Position numbers and translations under genes: made by a program. A DNA stretch of 25,581 bases from contig CAZUEH010000017.1 in the NCBI GenBank assembly GCA_964619315.1, positions 1-25,581 on the forward strand. The letters are read 5' to 3'. The notes beneath the pieces were generated by a model. The model worked only from the letters and a program-made list of their open reading frames with translations. It did not search any database and was not told the origin of the DNA. Below are positions 1 through 7,486 of this stretch, in pieces. Origin of the DNA: Fimisoma sp964619315 (GTDB taxonomy: Bacteria; Bacillota; Clostridia; Peptostreptococcales; Anaerovoracaceae). Position 1 is the stretch's first letter. Each line of letters begins with the position of its first letter.

Positions 1-32
1 AAGAGACCCTTAGAGATAGGGGTCTCTTTTTA
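1..32 (+). terminator. Rho-independent terminator of an upstream unit
   Basis: A perfect 9-bp stem pairs 1-9 (AAGAGACCC) with 20-28 (GGGTCTCTT). A T-run follows on the + strand, ending at 32. It would end transcription of a gene lying left of the window. Nothing recognisable lies between it and the promoter at 104. Confidence 0.85.
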
Positions 33-103
33 TTGTAGCAACATTCATATCTTCATTCTGACTATATATATTTCAAAAATTCGTATAAACATTCCTCTAA
101 ACA

Positions 104-132
104 TTGACTTTACAGCTCAAAGAGTTTAGTAT
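104..132 (+). promoter_or_regulatory. Sigma-A type promoter for the aroD-like/ecf/trmB unit
   Basis: The -35 box TTGACT (104-109) and -10 box TAGTAT (127-132) are separated by 17 bp. The next 55 bp lead to a GTG start with a good SD. The preceding terminator and the tight packing of the next five genes suggest this promoter drives 188-4027. Confidence 0.65.
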
Positions 133-187
133 TATTCTGTAGATTTGTTTGCAAAATTTCGTTGAACGAAGAAAAGGGGAATTTGAA

Positions 188-901
188 GTGAGAGAAGAAA
201 AAAGAGAAGTAGCAAAGAGACCTGACATATGTCTATCTTTGTGCTGCGCTACAATGGAAGAATTTGAAATCGAAAGTCAAGATTACAAAGAGCATTGCCA
301 ACTTGTTGAGTGGAATGTAGACAAGATGATAGGTTCGGCGAAATACGAAAAAGAAGAGTTCATTGAGAAGCTAAAACAAGTTAAAAAGCTTTGCCAGGGG
401 AAAAAGCTTATAGTAAATTATGCGGGATCAGAAATAGTGGGCAATAGAATACGCAGATGGGCTATGGGCCACACAGACATAATAGATATAGATATTAACA
501 ATTCCCAGATAAAGAAGCTAATTAGAGAAGCGAAAATAAAAAGAACTAAGACTCTTATTTCGCAACACATATCTGGTAAAATGGTAGATAAAAATGAAGT
601 GGCGACTCAATTTGTCAAAATGGAAAAAACAGGCGGAAATATACTCTGCATTGAATGTTTTGCAAATTCAGAGGAAGAGGGCCATCACATTCTTCAAGGG
701 GCAAGTGCCTATACCCAATTAAAAAGGAATAAGCCTATAATAGCGATTGCTATGGGAGAAGAAGGACAGGCTAGCAGAATTTGTGCTGGCGATTTTGGTT
801 CGATTTTGACATACTGTTGCGGAAGCAAACCTGACGCACCAGGTCAAATTAACGCCAAAGATATGAATAAATATTTAGATATTTACTACGAAAGAAGATA
901 A
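188..901 (+). CDS. Type I 3-dehydroquinate dehydratase-like protein, probably catalytically altered
   Basis: The fold signature is that of type I dehydroquinases (AroD): VEWNVD near residue 40, SQH at 125-127, SRI at 196-198, FGS near 203 and APGQ at 217-220. Several active-site positions of E. coli AroD are changed: the Schiff-base Lys170 position is Cys154 (NILCIEC), Arg48 is Asn43, Arg82 is about Ala79 and Ser232 is Asp216. The Glu46, His143, Arg213 and Gln236 equivalents remain (E41, H127, R197, Q220). The protein has ten cysteines in 237 residues. GTG at 188 is preferred because AGGGGA (175-180) sits 7 nt upstream; an in-frame TTG at 149 would add 13 residues without a comparable SD. It is co-transcribed with the ECF genes (1-bp gap). 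Ordinary dehydroquinase activity is doubtful. It may be a neofunctionalised or regulatory relative. Confidence 0.75.
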   Translation: MREEKREVAKRPDICLSLCCATMEEFEIESQDYKEHCQLVEWNVDKMIGSAKYEKEEFIEKLKQVKKLCQGKKLIVNYAGSEIVGNRIRRWAMGHTDIIDIDINNSQIKKLIREAKIKRTKTLISQHISGKMVDKNEVATQFVKMEKTGGNILCIECFANSEEEGHHILQGASAYTQLKRNKPIIAIAMGEEGQASRICAGDFGSILTYCCGSKPDAPGQINAKDMNKYLDIYYERR

Positions 902-902
902 A

Positions 903-1742
903 ATGGATTCAATTATAAAGATTGAAAATTTAATATTTGAATATCACAAAGAGGATTCAAGCCAACCAGTAAAAGCGTTGAACAATATCAATCTAGAAAT
1001 AGAACGAGGAAGTTTTACTGCTATTTTGGGAAAAAACGGCTCGGGCAAATCAACCCTTGCTAAGAACCTTAATGGATTATTACTGCCTACAGGGGGAGTG
1101 ATATATGTAAATGGTTATGACACCTCTGATGATAAACATATTTGGGATGTTCGCCAATCTGCGGGAATGGTTTTTCAAAACCCTGACAATCAGTTGGTTT
1201 CTGCCATAGTAGAGGATGATGTGGCTTTCGGGCCAGAAAACCTCGGCATCGATCCAGTGGATATTAGAGTTAGAGTTGATAAAGCATTAGCCGATGTAAA
1301 CATGGGAGCATTTAAAGGCAAGTCACCTCATTTGCTTTCCGGTGGGCAAAAACAGCGAATTGCTATTGCTGGAGTAATAGCGATGAAGCCAAGCTGTATA
1401 ATATTCGATGAGCCGACAGCTATGCTCGACCCTAAGGGGCGTGGCGAAATTATGAGTATAATCGACGAGCTTAATGACGAGGGAATAACAGTAGTTCTCA
1501 TTACTCATTTTATGGAGGAAGCAGTCAAGGCTGACAGAGTTATAATAATGCACGAGGGTGAAGTTTTCTTAGACGGCACCCCAAGCGAAGTGTTTTCTAA
1601 AGGCGAGATGGTCAAATCTGTAAACTTAGATGTTCCACTTGCGGTAGAACTAACTCAAAAACTTGGTGAGCTGGGGATTGATGTTCCTGCCCATATAATC
1701 GAAACAGAAGAAATGGTTGAATACTTATGTCAATACAAGTAA
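903..1742 (+). CDS. ecfA1: ECF transporter ATPase EcfA1
   Basis: One of the two ATPases that power energy-coupling-factor vitamin and micronutrient importers at the cytoplasmic membrane. At 279 aa it has normal length. It shows Walker A GKNGSGKST (43-51), a Q-loop QNPDNQ, the ABC signature LSGGQKQR, Walker B CIIFDEPTAMLDP and an H-loop THFMEEA. The C-terminal extension after about residue 230 is usual for EcfA proteins. It starts 1 bp after the dehydroquinase-like gene and overlaps ecfA2 by 16 bp, so translation is probably coupled. The pair partner is the next gene. No S component lies in the window, so this is the shared (group II) energizing module. Confidence 0.95.
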   Translation: MDSIIKIENLIFEYHKEDSSQPVKALNNINLEIERGSFTAILGKNGSGKSTLAKNLNGLLLPTGGVIYVNGYDTSDDKHIWDVRQSAGMVFQNPDNQLVSAIVEDDVAFGPENLGIDPVDIRVRVDKALADVNMGAFKGKSPHLLSGGQKQRIAIAGVIAMKPSCIIFDEPTAMLDPKGRGEIMSIIDELNDEGITVVLITHFMEEAVKADRVIIMHEGEVFLDGTPSEVFSKGEMVKSVNLDVPLAVELTQKLGELGIDVPAHIIETEEMVEYLCQYK

Positions 1743-2596
1743 AAAACTTAAAACATACATATGAAAAAGGCATGCCTAATGAGTCGGTAGCTTTAGAAGA
1801 CATTAGCTTTGAAGTTAAAGACGGAGAATTTTTAGGCGTAATAGGCCACACAGGATCTGGCAAATCCACATTGTTGCAGCACCTTAACGGTTTGTTGAAA
1901 CCTGATGAGGGAACTATAGTTATAGGCGATGTAGATATAACTAAGGCAGGAGTTTCAATGGTGGAAGTCAGAAAAAGAGTTGGCCTTGTTTTTCAGTACC
2001 CAGAATATCAGCTGTTTGAAGAAACAGTTGCTAAGGATGTAGCTTTTGGACCTAAAAACCTTGATTTAAGCGATGAAGAGATAGAGCAAAGAGTCAAGGA
2101 AGCAATAGAACTGGTTGGTCTTGATTATGAAAAATTCAAAGACAAATCACCATTTGAATTATCTGGAGGACAAAAGAGACGAGTGGCCATAGCGGGAGTT
2201 ATTGCTATGAGACCCGAGGTCTTGATTCTGGACGAGCCGACTGCGGGGTTAGACCCTAAGGCCCACAAAGATGTACTCAAGATGATTGAGGATGTTCATG
2301 AAAAAACTGGCAATATAATCATACTTGTTTCTCACAATATGGCAGATATTGCAAAAATGGCAGATAAGGTAATAGTTATCGATGACGGCAAATTAATCAC
2401 AATGGGAACTCCCAAAGAAGTGTTTTCCCATAGTGAAGAATTGAACGAAGTCGGTCTTGACTTGCCACCAATCACTAAACTTACAGAAGCACTCAGAGCC
2501 AGCGGCATGAATATTGACGAGACGATTTTGTCAGTTGATGAAGCGGCAGCACAGATTGCGGAGCATTTCAAGAACAAAGGAATTGACAAATGTTAA
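1727..2596 (+). CDS. ecfA2: ECF transporter ATPase EcfA2
   Basis: Second, non-identical ATPase of the ECF module, expected to heterodimerise with EcfA1 and dock on EcfT. At 289 aa it has Walker A GHTGSGKST (40-48), Q-loop QYPEYQ, signature LSGGQKRR, Walker B VLILDEPTAGLDP and H-loop VSHNM. The SD-like stretch lies inside ecfA1, as expected for the 16-bp overlap, and the gene overlaps ecfT by 7 bp. The A1-A2-T order is the standard Firmicutes order. Confidence 0.95.
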   Translation: MSIQVKNLKHTYEKGMPNESVALEDISFEVKDGEFLGVIGHTGSGKSTLLQHLNGLLKPDEGTIVIGDVDITKAGVSMVEVRKRVGLVFQYPEYQLFEETVAKDVAFGPKNLDLSDEEIEQRVKEAIELVGLDYEKFKDKSPFELSGGQKRRVAIAGVIAMRPEVLILDEPTAGLDPKAHKDVLKMIEDVHEKTGNIIILVSHNMADIAKMADKVIVIDDGKLITMGTPKEVFSHSEELNEVGLDLPPITKLTEALRASGMNIDETILSVDEAAAQIAEHFKNKGIDKC

Positions 2597-3390
2597 GAGA
2601 TATAACCCTTGGACAATATTTTCCGGGCAACTCGCCTATACATAGACTGGACCCGAGAATAAAGATAATGGGAACTCTGGCTTTTATTATCGAGTTGTTC
2701 ATAGTAGACAATTTTATAGGATTTCTCATCGCAGGCGTAGCGCTTGCGACCCTTATAATAATTTCCAAAGTACCTATAAGTTATATTATGAGAGGACTAA
2801 AACCGATTCTTTTGATATTGGTATTTACGTTTGCTCTAAATATATTTATGGTAGACGGAACGATTTTGTGGCAGTGGAAATTTTTGAAGATTACCGTAGA
2901 GGGACTTGAAATAGCTGTCTTTATGGCCATAAGACTTGTGCTTCTTTTGATGGGTTCATCTATGCTGACACTTTGTACAAGACCGTTGGCACTAACTGAC
3001 GGAATAGAAAGACTTCTTTCCCCTTTCAAAAAGATAGGATTACCGGCCCATGATATAGCTATGATGATGACTATAGCTTTAAGATTTATTCCTACTTTGC
3101 TAGAAGAGGCTGACAAAATAATGAAAGCCCAGCAAGCGAGAGGAGCGGATTTTGAAAGTGGCGGACTGATGCGCAGAGCTAAAAGCCTAATTCCAATATT
3201 GGTACCGCTTTTTGTCAGTGCATTTAGAATAGCTCAAGATTTGGCCATGGCCATGGAAGCTCGATGCTATAGAGGCGGAGAAAATCGCACTCGTATGAAC
3301 GAGATGAAATTTAAAAAGAGAGACTACATAGCGATAGCACTCTTGATAGTGTTTGGAGCTGTTATAATAATAGAATCAAGGATACTTTAA
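2590..3390 (+). CDS. ecfT: ECF transporter transmembrane scaffold EcfT
   Basis: Integral membrane T component linking the ATPase pair to exchangeable substrate-binding S subunits. This 266-aa protein begins with the family hallmark HRLDPRIK (18-25). It has several hydrophobic segments (about 26-60, 71-90, 108-130, 155-172 and a C-terminal helix). The two cytoplasmic coupling motifs are AQQARG (180-185) and MEARCYRGG (222-230); in the second, the ARG triplet reads ARC. It is translationally coupled to ecfA2 by overlap. A 1-bp gap separates it from trmB. Confidence 0.95.
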   Translation: MLRDITLGQYFPGNSPIHRLDPRIKIMGTLAFIIELFIVDNFIGFLIAGVALATLIIISKVPISYIMRGLKPILLILVFTFALNIFMVDGTILWQWKFLKITVEGLEIAVFMAIRLVLLLMGSSMLTLCTRPLALTDGIERLLSPFKKIGLPAHDIAMMMTIALRFIPTLLEEADKIMKAQQARGADFESGGLMRRAKSLIPILVPLFVSAFRIAQDLAMAMEARCYRGGENRTRMNEMKFKKRDYIAIALLIVFGAVIIIESRIL

Positions 3391-3391
3391 T

Positions 3392-4027
3392 ATGAGGCAA
3401 AGAAACATAAAAAACTTGGAAGAGAAACTCCGAAACAACTCGGAGTTTTTGATAGAAAACCCAAAGGAGCTGAAAGGCAAATGGGCAGCAATATTTGAAA
3501 ACGAAAATCCGATTTATCTCGAGATAGGTTGTGGCAAAGGGCAATTCATAATGGCTCATGCGACTTCCCACAATGATGCAAATTATATTGCTATAGAAGG
3601 CCAGAGCAATGTGGCCCTTAGGGCTTTGGAAAAAGTTAAGACGGCCCATCAAACAAACTTGAGAATTTTCATAGATTACATCGATGATTTGAGAGAGTAT
3701 TTTGAAGCGGGAGAACTTAGTGGAATCTATTTGAACTTTAGCGACCCTTGGCCAAAAGACCGCCATGCAAAAAGAAGATTGACATATGGCAACAGGCTAT
3801 TGAACTACAAAGAGGTTTTAAAAGAGGGCGGAGCTATAGAGTTCAAGTCTGACAACGATGGTCTTTTTCAATTTACCTTAGAAGAAATCGAAAGAACGAA
3901 TTTTGAGATTTTGGAGCAGACCGCAGATTTGCATGACAGCAGCTACGAATCTAAAGAATGCACTACCGAATACGAGGACAAGTTTAGAGCTAGTGGAAAA
4001 AATATAAACTATGTCAAATTTAGATGA
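3392..4027 (+). CDS. trmB: tRNA (guanine-N7-)-methyltransferase TrmB
   Basis: SAM-dependent enzyme that makes m7G46 in the tRNA variable loop. The 211-aa protein has the SAM-binding motif EIGCGKGQF and the family-diagnostic segment NFSDPWPKDRHAKRRL about two thirds along. The C-terminal TEYEDKF matches the substrate-recognition end of TrmB. It starts 1 bp after ecfT, with AAGGAT inside ecfT as a plausible SD, so it is the last gene of the first unit. No strong terminator follows; the palindrome downstream lacks a T-run. Confidence 0.95.
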   Translation: MRQRNIKNLEEKLRNNSEFLIENPKELKGKWAAIFENENPIYLEIGCGKGQFIMAHATSHNDANYIAIEGQSNVALRALEKVKTAHQTNLRIFIDYIDDLREYFEAGELSGIYLNFSDPWPKDRHAKRRLTYGNRLLNYKEVLKEGGAIEFKSDNDGLFQFTLEEIERTNFEILEQTADLHDSSYESKECTTEYEDKFRASGKNINYVKFR

Positions 4028-4033
4028 AAAACC

Positions 4034-4065
4034 AACTTGTAATAATTACAAGTTCATAATATAAT
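4034..4065 (+). promoter_or_regulatory. Promoter overlapped by a perfect palindrome (operator candidate)
   Basis: The -35 box TTGTAA (4037-4042) and a perfect -10 box TATAAT (4060-4065) are 17 bp apart. Arms AACTTGTAA (4034-4042) and TTACAAGTT (4046-4054) form a perfect inverted repeat with a 3-nt centre, covering the -35 box and much of the spacer. There is no T-run, so it reads better as a dimeric repressor site than as a terminator. It would control the aminotransferase gene. Confidence 0.6.
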
Positions 4066-4102
4066 AAAAATCTGAAAAAAATATTTAGGAGACACAGCGC
4101 CA

Positions 4103-5338
4103 ATGACAGACATGATTTTTGCTTCACAAAATGGAAGAACCATTCCCAAGGAAGACAAAATATTTGGAATAAGCAATCGAGCAAAAGCGAGATTGGCAAT
4201 AGACGGAAAAGAGAAAGTAGTAAATGCAACAATTGGTGCTTTGCTTGACGATGATGGAAAGGTAATTGTATTATCTTCGGTTAACGAAGTTTTCAAAAAC
4301 CTCAAGCCAGCAGAATATGCAGAGTATGCGCCAATAGGTGGCACAGCTGACTTCAAAGAAGCAGTCAAAAAGGATACTTTTAGAAGTTTTGCGCCTTCAG
4401 TATATACAGAAGCTATTGTAACTCCTGGCGGAACAGGCTCAATCAGAAACACAGTTTCAAACTATTCTGCATATGGAGATAAAATTCTTACCACCGATTG
4501 GTATTGGGCACCTTACAAAACAATTGTTGAGGAGCAAGGCAGAGGTCTTGAAACTTTCCAGCTGTTCAACAAAGAGGGCAAGTTCAATCACGACGATTTT
4601 GAATTGAAAATCAAAGAGCTTATATCTGTTCAGCAAAGCTTAGTGATTGTAATCAACACTCCATCTAACAACCCAACAGGTTATGGGTTGACAGACGATG
4701 AGTGGGCTAAAGTAATTGAGATATTAAATTCAACACCGAAGGACAAAAGAATAACCCTTCTTGTTGACATAGCATATATAGATTTTGCAGGAGACGAAGA
4801 AGAAAGTAGAAGCTTTTTGCCATTGTTAGAAACGCTGGATTCAAATGTGTTGCCAATCGTAGGACACAGCTTATCAAAAGCCTACACTCTTTATGGCCTT
4901 CGTTGCGGCGCTATGATATGTATGTCAAAATCCAAAGAGGTGGCAGAAGAGTTTAAGAGAGTTTGCAAGTTTTCCGCAAGAGCCTCTTGGTCAAACTGTC
5001 CAAAAGCTCCACAGGTAATTTTGACTAAAATATACCAAGATTCAGAACTATTAAAGCGAGTAATGGAGGAGCGAAAAGGTTATAGAGATATGCTTATAAG
5101 GAGAGGGGTTGCTTTTAAAGAAGAAGCTGAAAAAGTTGGACTTGAAACGCTACCTTTTAGATCAGGCTTTTTCATCACAATTCCTTGCCAAAATCCTGAT
5201 GAAGTTTGTGCCCGCCTAGAAGTGGAAGGGATTTTCGTAGTTCCACTAGCAAAAGGCATTAGAGTTTCAGGCGCATCTATATCTGAAAAACAAGCAAGAA
5301 TGCTCCCCGCCATAATAAAGAAGGCATTAGACAATTAA
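4103..5338 (+). CDS. PLP-dependent class I/II aminotransferase (aspartate/aromatic type)
   Basis: Fold-type I aminotransferase transferring an amino group between an amino acid and a 2-oxoacid. The 411-aa protein shows NTPSNNPTG (185-193, PLP-binding Asn), D222 and Y225 in VDIAYIDF, the Schiff-base lysine K259 in GHSLSKAYTLYG, and a carboxylate-binding arginine R387 in IRVSG. The WYW segment near 133 and general layout resemble aspartate/aromatic aminotransferases, but the substrate cannot be fixed by eye. The SD TAGGAG near 4086-4091 lies about 11 nt from the ATG, rather far. It has its own promoter with an overlapping palindrome, so expression is probably regulated, and it seems to be monocistronic. 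Confidence 0.88.
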   Translation: MTDMIFASQNGRTIPKEDKIFGISNRAKARLAIDGKEKVVNATIGALLDDDGKVIVLSSVNEVFKNLKPAEYAEYAPIGGTADFKEAVKKDTFRSFAPSVYTEAIVTPGGTGSIRNTVSNYSAYGDKILTTDWYWAPYKTIVEEQGRGLETFQLFNKEGKFNHDDFELKIKELISVQQSLVIVINTPSNNPTGYGLTDDEWAKVIEILNSTPKDKRITLLVDIAYIDFAGDEEESRSFLPLLETLDSNVLPIVGHSLSKAYTLYGLRCGAMICMSKSKEVAEEFKRVCKFSARASWSNCPKAPQVILTKIYQDSELLKRVMEERKGYRDMLIRRGVAFKEEAEKVGLETLPFRSGFFITIPCQNPDEVCARLEVEGIFVVPLAKGIRVSGASISEKQARMLPAIIKKALDN

Positions 5339-5358
5339 AAATCAAGCCACTTTCATAA

Positions 5359-5387
5359 TTGACATTTTTTACCAGTTGTGGTAATCT
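5359..5387 (+). promoter_or_regulatory. Promoter of the PC4/YdbC-like gene
   Basis: A consensus -35 box TTGACA (5359-5364) and a -10 box TAATCT (5382-5387) are 17 bp apart, about 35 bp upstream of the gene start. The placement between two convincing genes and before a short gene with its own terminator supports a separate transcript. Confidence 0.6.
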
Positions 5388-5421
5388 TGACTTGCAAAGG
5401 GATAGCAGGGAAGGAGAAATT

Positions 5422-5667
5422 ATGAATAAAGGGGACGAATTTACATTCGAAATTAAAGAACACATAGGCGTTTTGGGGGCGTATCCTACAGGATGGAGAA
5501 AAGAACTTAATCTGGTAGAGTGGAATGGCAACAATGCCAAACTGGACATACGTGATTGGGATCCGAAACATGAGCATATGAGTAGAGGTATAACTTTGCA
5601 CCAAGAAGAAGCAAAAGTCTTGATGGAGGTTATGCAAAAGTACTTTAAGCCTAAAGAGAAAAACTAA
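5422..5667 (+). CDS. YdbC/PC4-family single-stranded DNA-binding protein
   Basis: This 81-aa protein belongs to the family related to the C-terminal domain of eukaryotic coactivator PC4 (bacterial YdbC). It shows GWRKELNLVEWN (24-35), KLDIRDWDP (40-48) and GITLHQEEA (56-64), the segments that form the beta-sheet ssDNA-binding surface and the dimer helix. PC4-like proteins bind ssDNA with little sequence specificity and are linked to transcription or repair; the exact role here is unknown. ATG 5422 has the SD AAGGAG (5411-5416). A longer reading from TTG 5359 would start inside the promoter and is rejected. It is flanked by its own promoter and terminator. Confidence 0.85.
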   Translation: MNKGDEFTFEIKEHIGVLGAYPTGWRKELNLVEWNGNNAKLDIRDWDPKHEHMSRGITLHQEEAKVLMEVMQKYFKPKEKN

Positions 5668-5674
5668 AACTATT

Positions 5675-5707
5675 TATGGGGGACATTAAGTTCCCCATAT
5701 TTTTTTA
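5675..5707 (+). terminator. Rho-independent terminator after the PC4-like gene
   Basis: Stem arms TATGGGG (5675-5681) and CCCCATA (5693-5699) enclose an 11-nt loop and are followed by a run of T from 5700 to about 5706. Confidence 0.88.
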
Positions 5708-5758
5708 CCAATATAACACGCTTTTAACAACGTATTTTAACCGAAAAATTAAAAACTG

Positions 5759-5767
5759 TGGTATCAT
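5759..5767 (+). promoter_or_regulatory. Possible extended -10 promoter for the nucleoside-salvage genes
   Basis: TGG followed by TATCAT (5762-5767) resembles an extended -10 element, 32 bp before the start of the nucleoside kinase gene. No convincing -35 hexamer lies at standard spacing. The preceding terminator makes a promoter somewhere in 5708-5780 likely. Confidence 0.4.
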
Positions 5768-5799
5768 ATTAGTAACTGACAAATAGAGGGGGAAGTTTC

Positions 5800-7464
5800 A
5801 TGAACTTAAAGCTTATAACAGAAAAGAGAGCAAAAGCCATAGACGTTACCGTTCAAGAGGGAACAACCATTGAGGATTTGTACGAACGATTCAAAGATGA
5901 AGTACCCTACACGGTATTGGCAGCAAAAATAAATAATAAAATCGAAAGCTTAGAATATGAACTCCATCAAGAGTGCAGTGTTGAGTTTTTGGACATGAGA
6001 ACACAGGCAGCCAACTTGATATATCAAAATAGTTTGGTGCTCATATATCTAAAAGCTGTTGAAGATGTACTAGGCAGGGTTGATGTAGATATAGAGAACG
6101 CATTAAACCATGGATTATATACGGTAGTTAAAAGTTGCGAGGTGCCTTCTAAGCAAGAGGTAAAAGCCATCGAAAATCGCATGAAGGAATTAGTCAAGCA
6201 AGACGTTCCTTTTGTAAAAGAAAGTTTGACAAAGGCAGAAGCCATTGAAAGATTCAAAGAGATGGGTTGCCCAGAAAAAATAGAACTCTTAGACGAAAAT
6301 CCGAGTTCGAAAGACGTTCCGTTTTATTCATTAGGAGGGTACAGAGACTTTTTCTATGGACAAATGGTGCCGTCTGCTGGATATATAAAATATTTCGAGC
6401 TACGCAAATACAAAAGAGGGATTTTGCTTAGATTTCCAAAGGCTTCTTCCCCAGACAAAATTCCAGAGTATGTAGATGAAAAAATGCTCTACAAAACATT
6501 TGGGGAGCAGACCAAGTGGGGCAAGCTCACAGGAATAAACTATGTGTCCGATCTCGACAGAAAGATAGAAGACGGAAAATTCAAAGAACTTGTACAGCTT
6601 TCTGAAGCTCTTCACGAAAGAAGAATAATAGAAATCGCTGACATGATAACTAAAAGCAAGAAGAGAATAATCCTAATTGCAGGACCGTCATCTTCTGGCA
6701 AGACTACTTTCGCCCAAAGACTGTGCATACAGCTTAAGGTAAATGGGTTGGATCCGTTGTACATGGGAACTGACGACTATTTCCTAGAAAGAACGGAGAC
6801 TCCGTTAGATGAGTATGGCGAAAAGAACTTTGAAGATTTGGAAGCAATAGACATAAATCTTTTCAATAATACTATGAACGACCTACTCAGTGGCAAAACT
6901 GTAGATTTGCCTAAATTTGATTTTCTGACTGGAACGAAACAATATGGAGAGAGAATCACCTCAATCAGGAGCAACCAGCTTATAGTTATAGAAGGCATTC
7001 ATGCCCTAAACGAAGCGATGACTCTTGAAATACCTAGAGAAGAAAAGTTCAAAATTTACATAAGCCCGTTAACTCAGTTGAACATTGATAGTCACAATAG
7101 AATCAGCACTACGGATCACCGTATGCTTAGAAGAATGGTTAGAGACTACAAGTATAGAGGGCATACAGCACAAAGCACAATCAGAGAATGGCCGAAGGTA
7201 AGAGCAGGAGAAGACAAGAATATTTTCCCATTTAGCAACGAAGCAGATGTGCTTTTCAACTCAGTTCACCTTTATGAGATCTGCGTGCTTAAAAAATATG
7301 TGGAGCCTCTTTTGGAAAACATTTCCCCAGAAGAACCTGAATATGGAGATGCAGCGAGGATGCTCAATTTCTTGAGATTCTTCAAGACTATAGAAGATGA
7401 TTCCGTAATAGTAAATAATTCTATTTTGCGAGAATTCATCGGAGGAAGCATATTTGTAGATTAA
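5800..7464 (+). CDS. Nucleoside kinase: TGS/ThrRS-like N-terminus fused to a uridine kinase domain
   Basis: A 554-aa multidomain protein. Residues 1 to about 65 look like a TGS/ubiquitin-like domain. Residues 70-270 resemble the second editing-type domain found next to TGS in threonyl-tRNA synthetases. From about 285 a uridine kinase/phosphoribulokinase P-loop domain starts, with Walker A GPSSSGKT (295-302) and the acidic MGTDDYF motif about 30 residues later. Such fusions occur in Clostridia and are annotated as nucleoside or uridine kinases, giving UMP/CMP from nucleosides; the role of the N-terminal domains is not settled. SD GAGGGGGAAG precedes the ATG. It starts the unit with the PfkB kinase and PsuG, pointing to pyrimidine nucleoside salvage. 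Confidence 0.85.
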   Translation: MNLKLITEKRAKAIDVTVQEGTTIEDLYERFKDEVPYTVLAAKINNKIESLEYELHQECSVEFLDMRTQAANLIYQNSLVLIYLKAVEDVLGRVDVDIENALNHGLYTVVKSCEVPSKQEVKAIENRMKELVKQDVPFVKESLTKAEAIERFKEMGCPEKIELLDENPSSKDVPFYSLGGYRDFFYGQMVPSAGYIKYFELRKYKRGILLRFPKASSPDKIPEYVDEKMLYKTFGEQTKWGKLTGINYVSDLDRKIEDGKFKELVQLSEALHERRIIEIADMITKSKKRIILIAGPSSSGKTTFAQRLCIQLKVNGLDPLYMGTDDYFLERTETPLDEYGEKNFEDLEAIDINLFNNTMNDLLSGKTVDLPKFDFLTGTKQYGERITSIRSNQLIVIEGIHALNEAMTLEIPREEKFKIYISPLTQLNIDSHNRISTTDHRMLRRMVRDYKYRGHTAQSTIREWPKVRAGEDKNIFPFSNEADVLFNSVHLYEICVLKKYVEPLLENISPEEPEYGDAARMLNFLRFFKTIEDDSVIVNNSILREFIGGSIFVD

Positions 7465-7486
7465 GATACGAGTAAGTGAGGAAAAT

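Noticed and set aside
149..187. TTG start extending the dehydroquinase-like protein by 13 residues
   Set aside because: It lies only about 17 bp past the -10 box and has no SD; GTG 188 has AGGGGA at good spacing.
1323..1869. Minus-strand open frames inside ecfA1 and ecfA2
   Set aside because: They run opposite to strongly conserved ATPase motifs and have no family features of their own.
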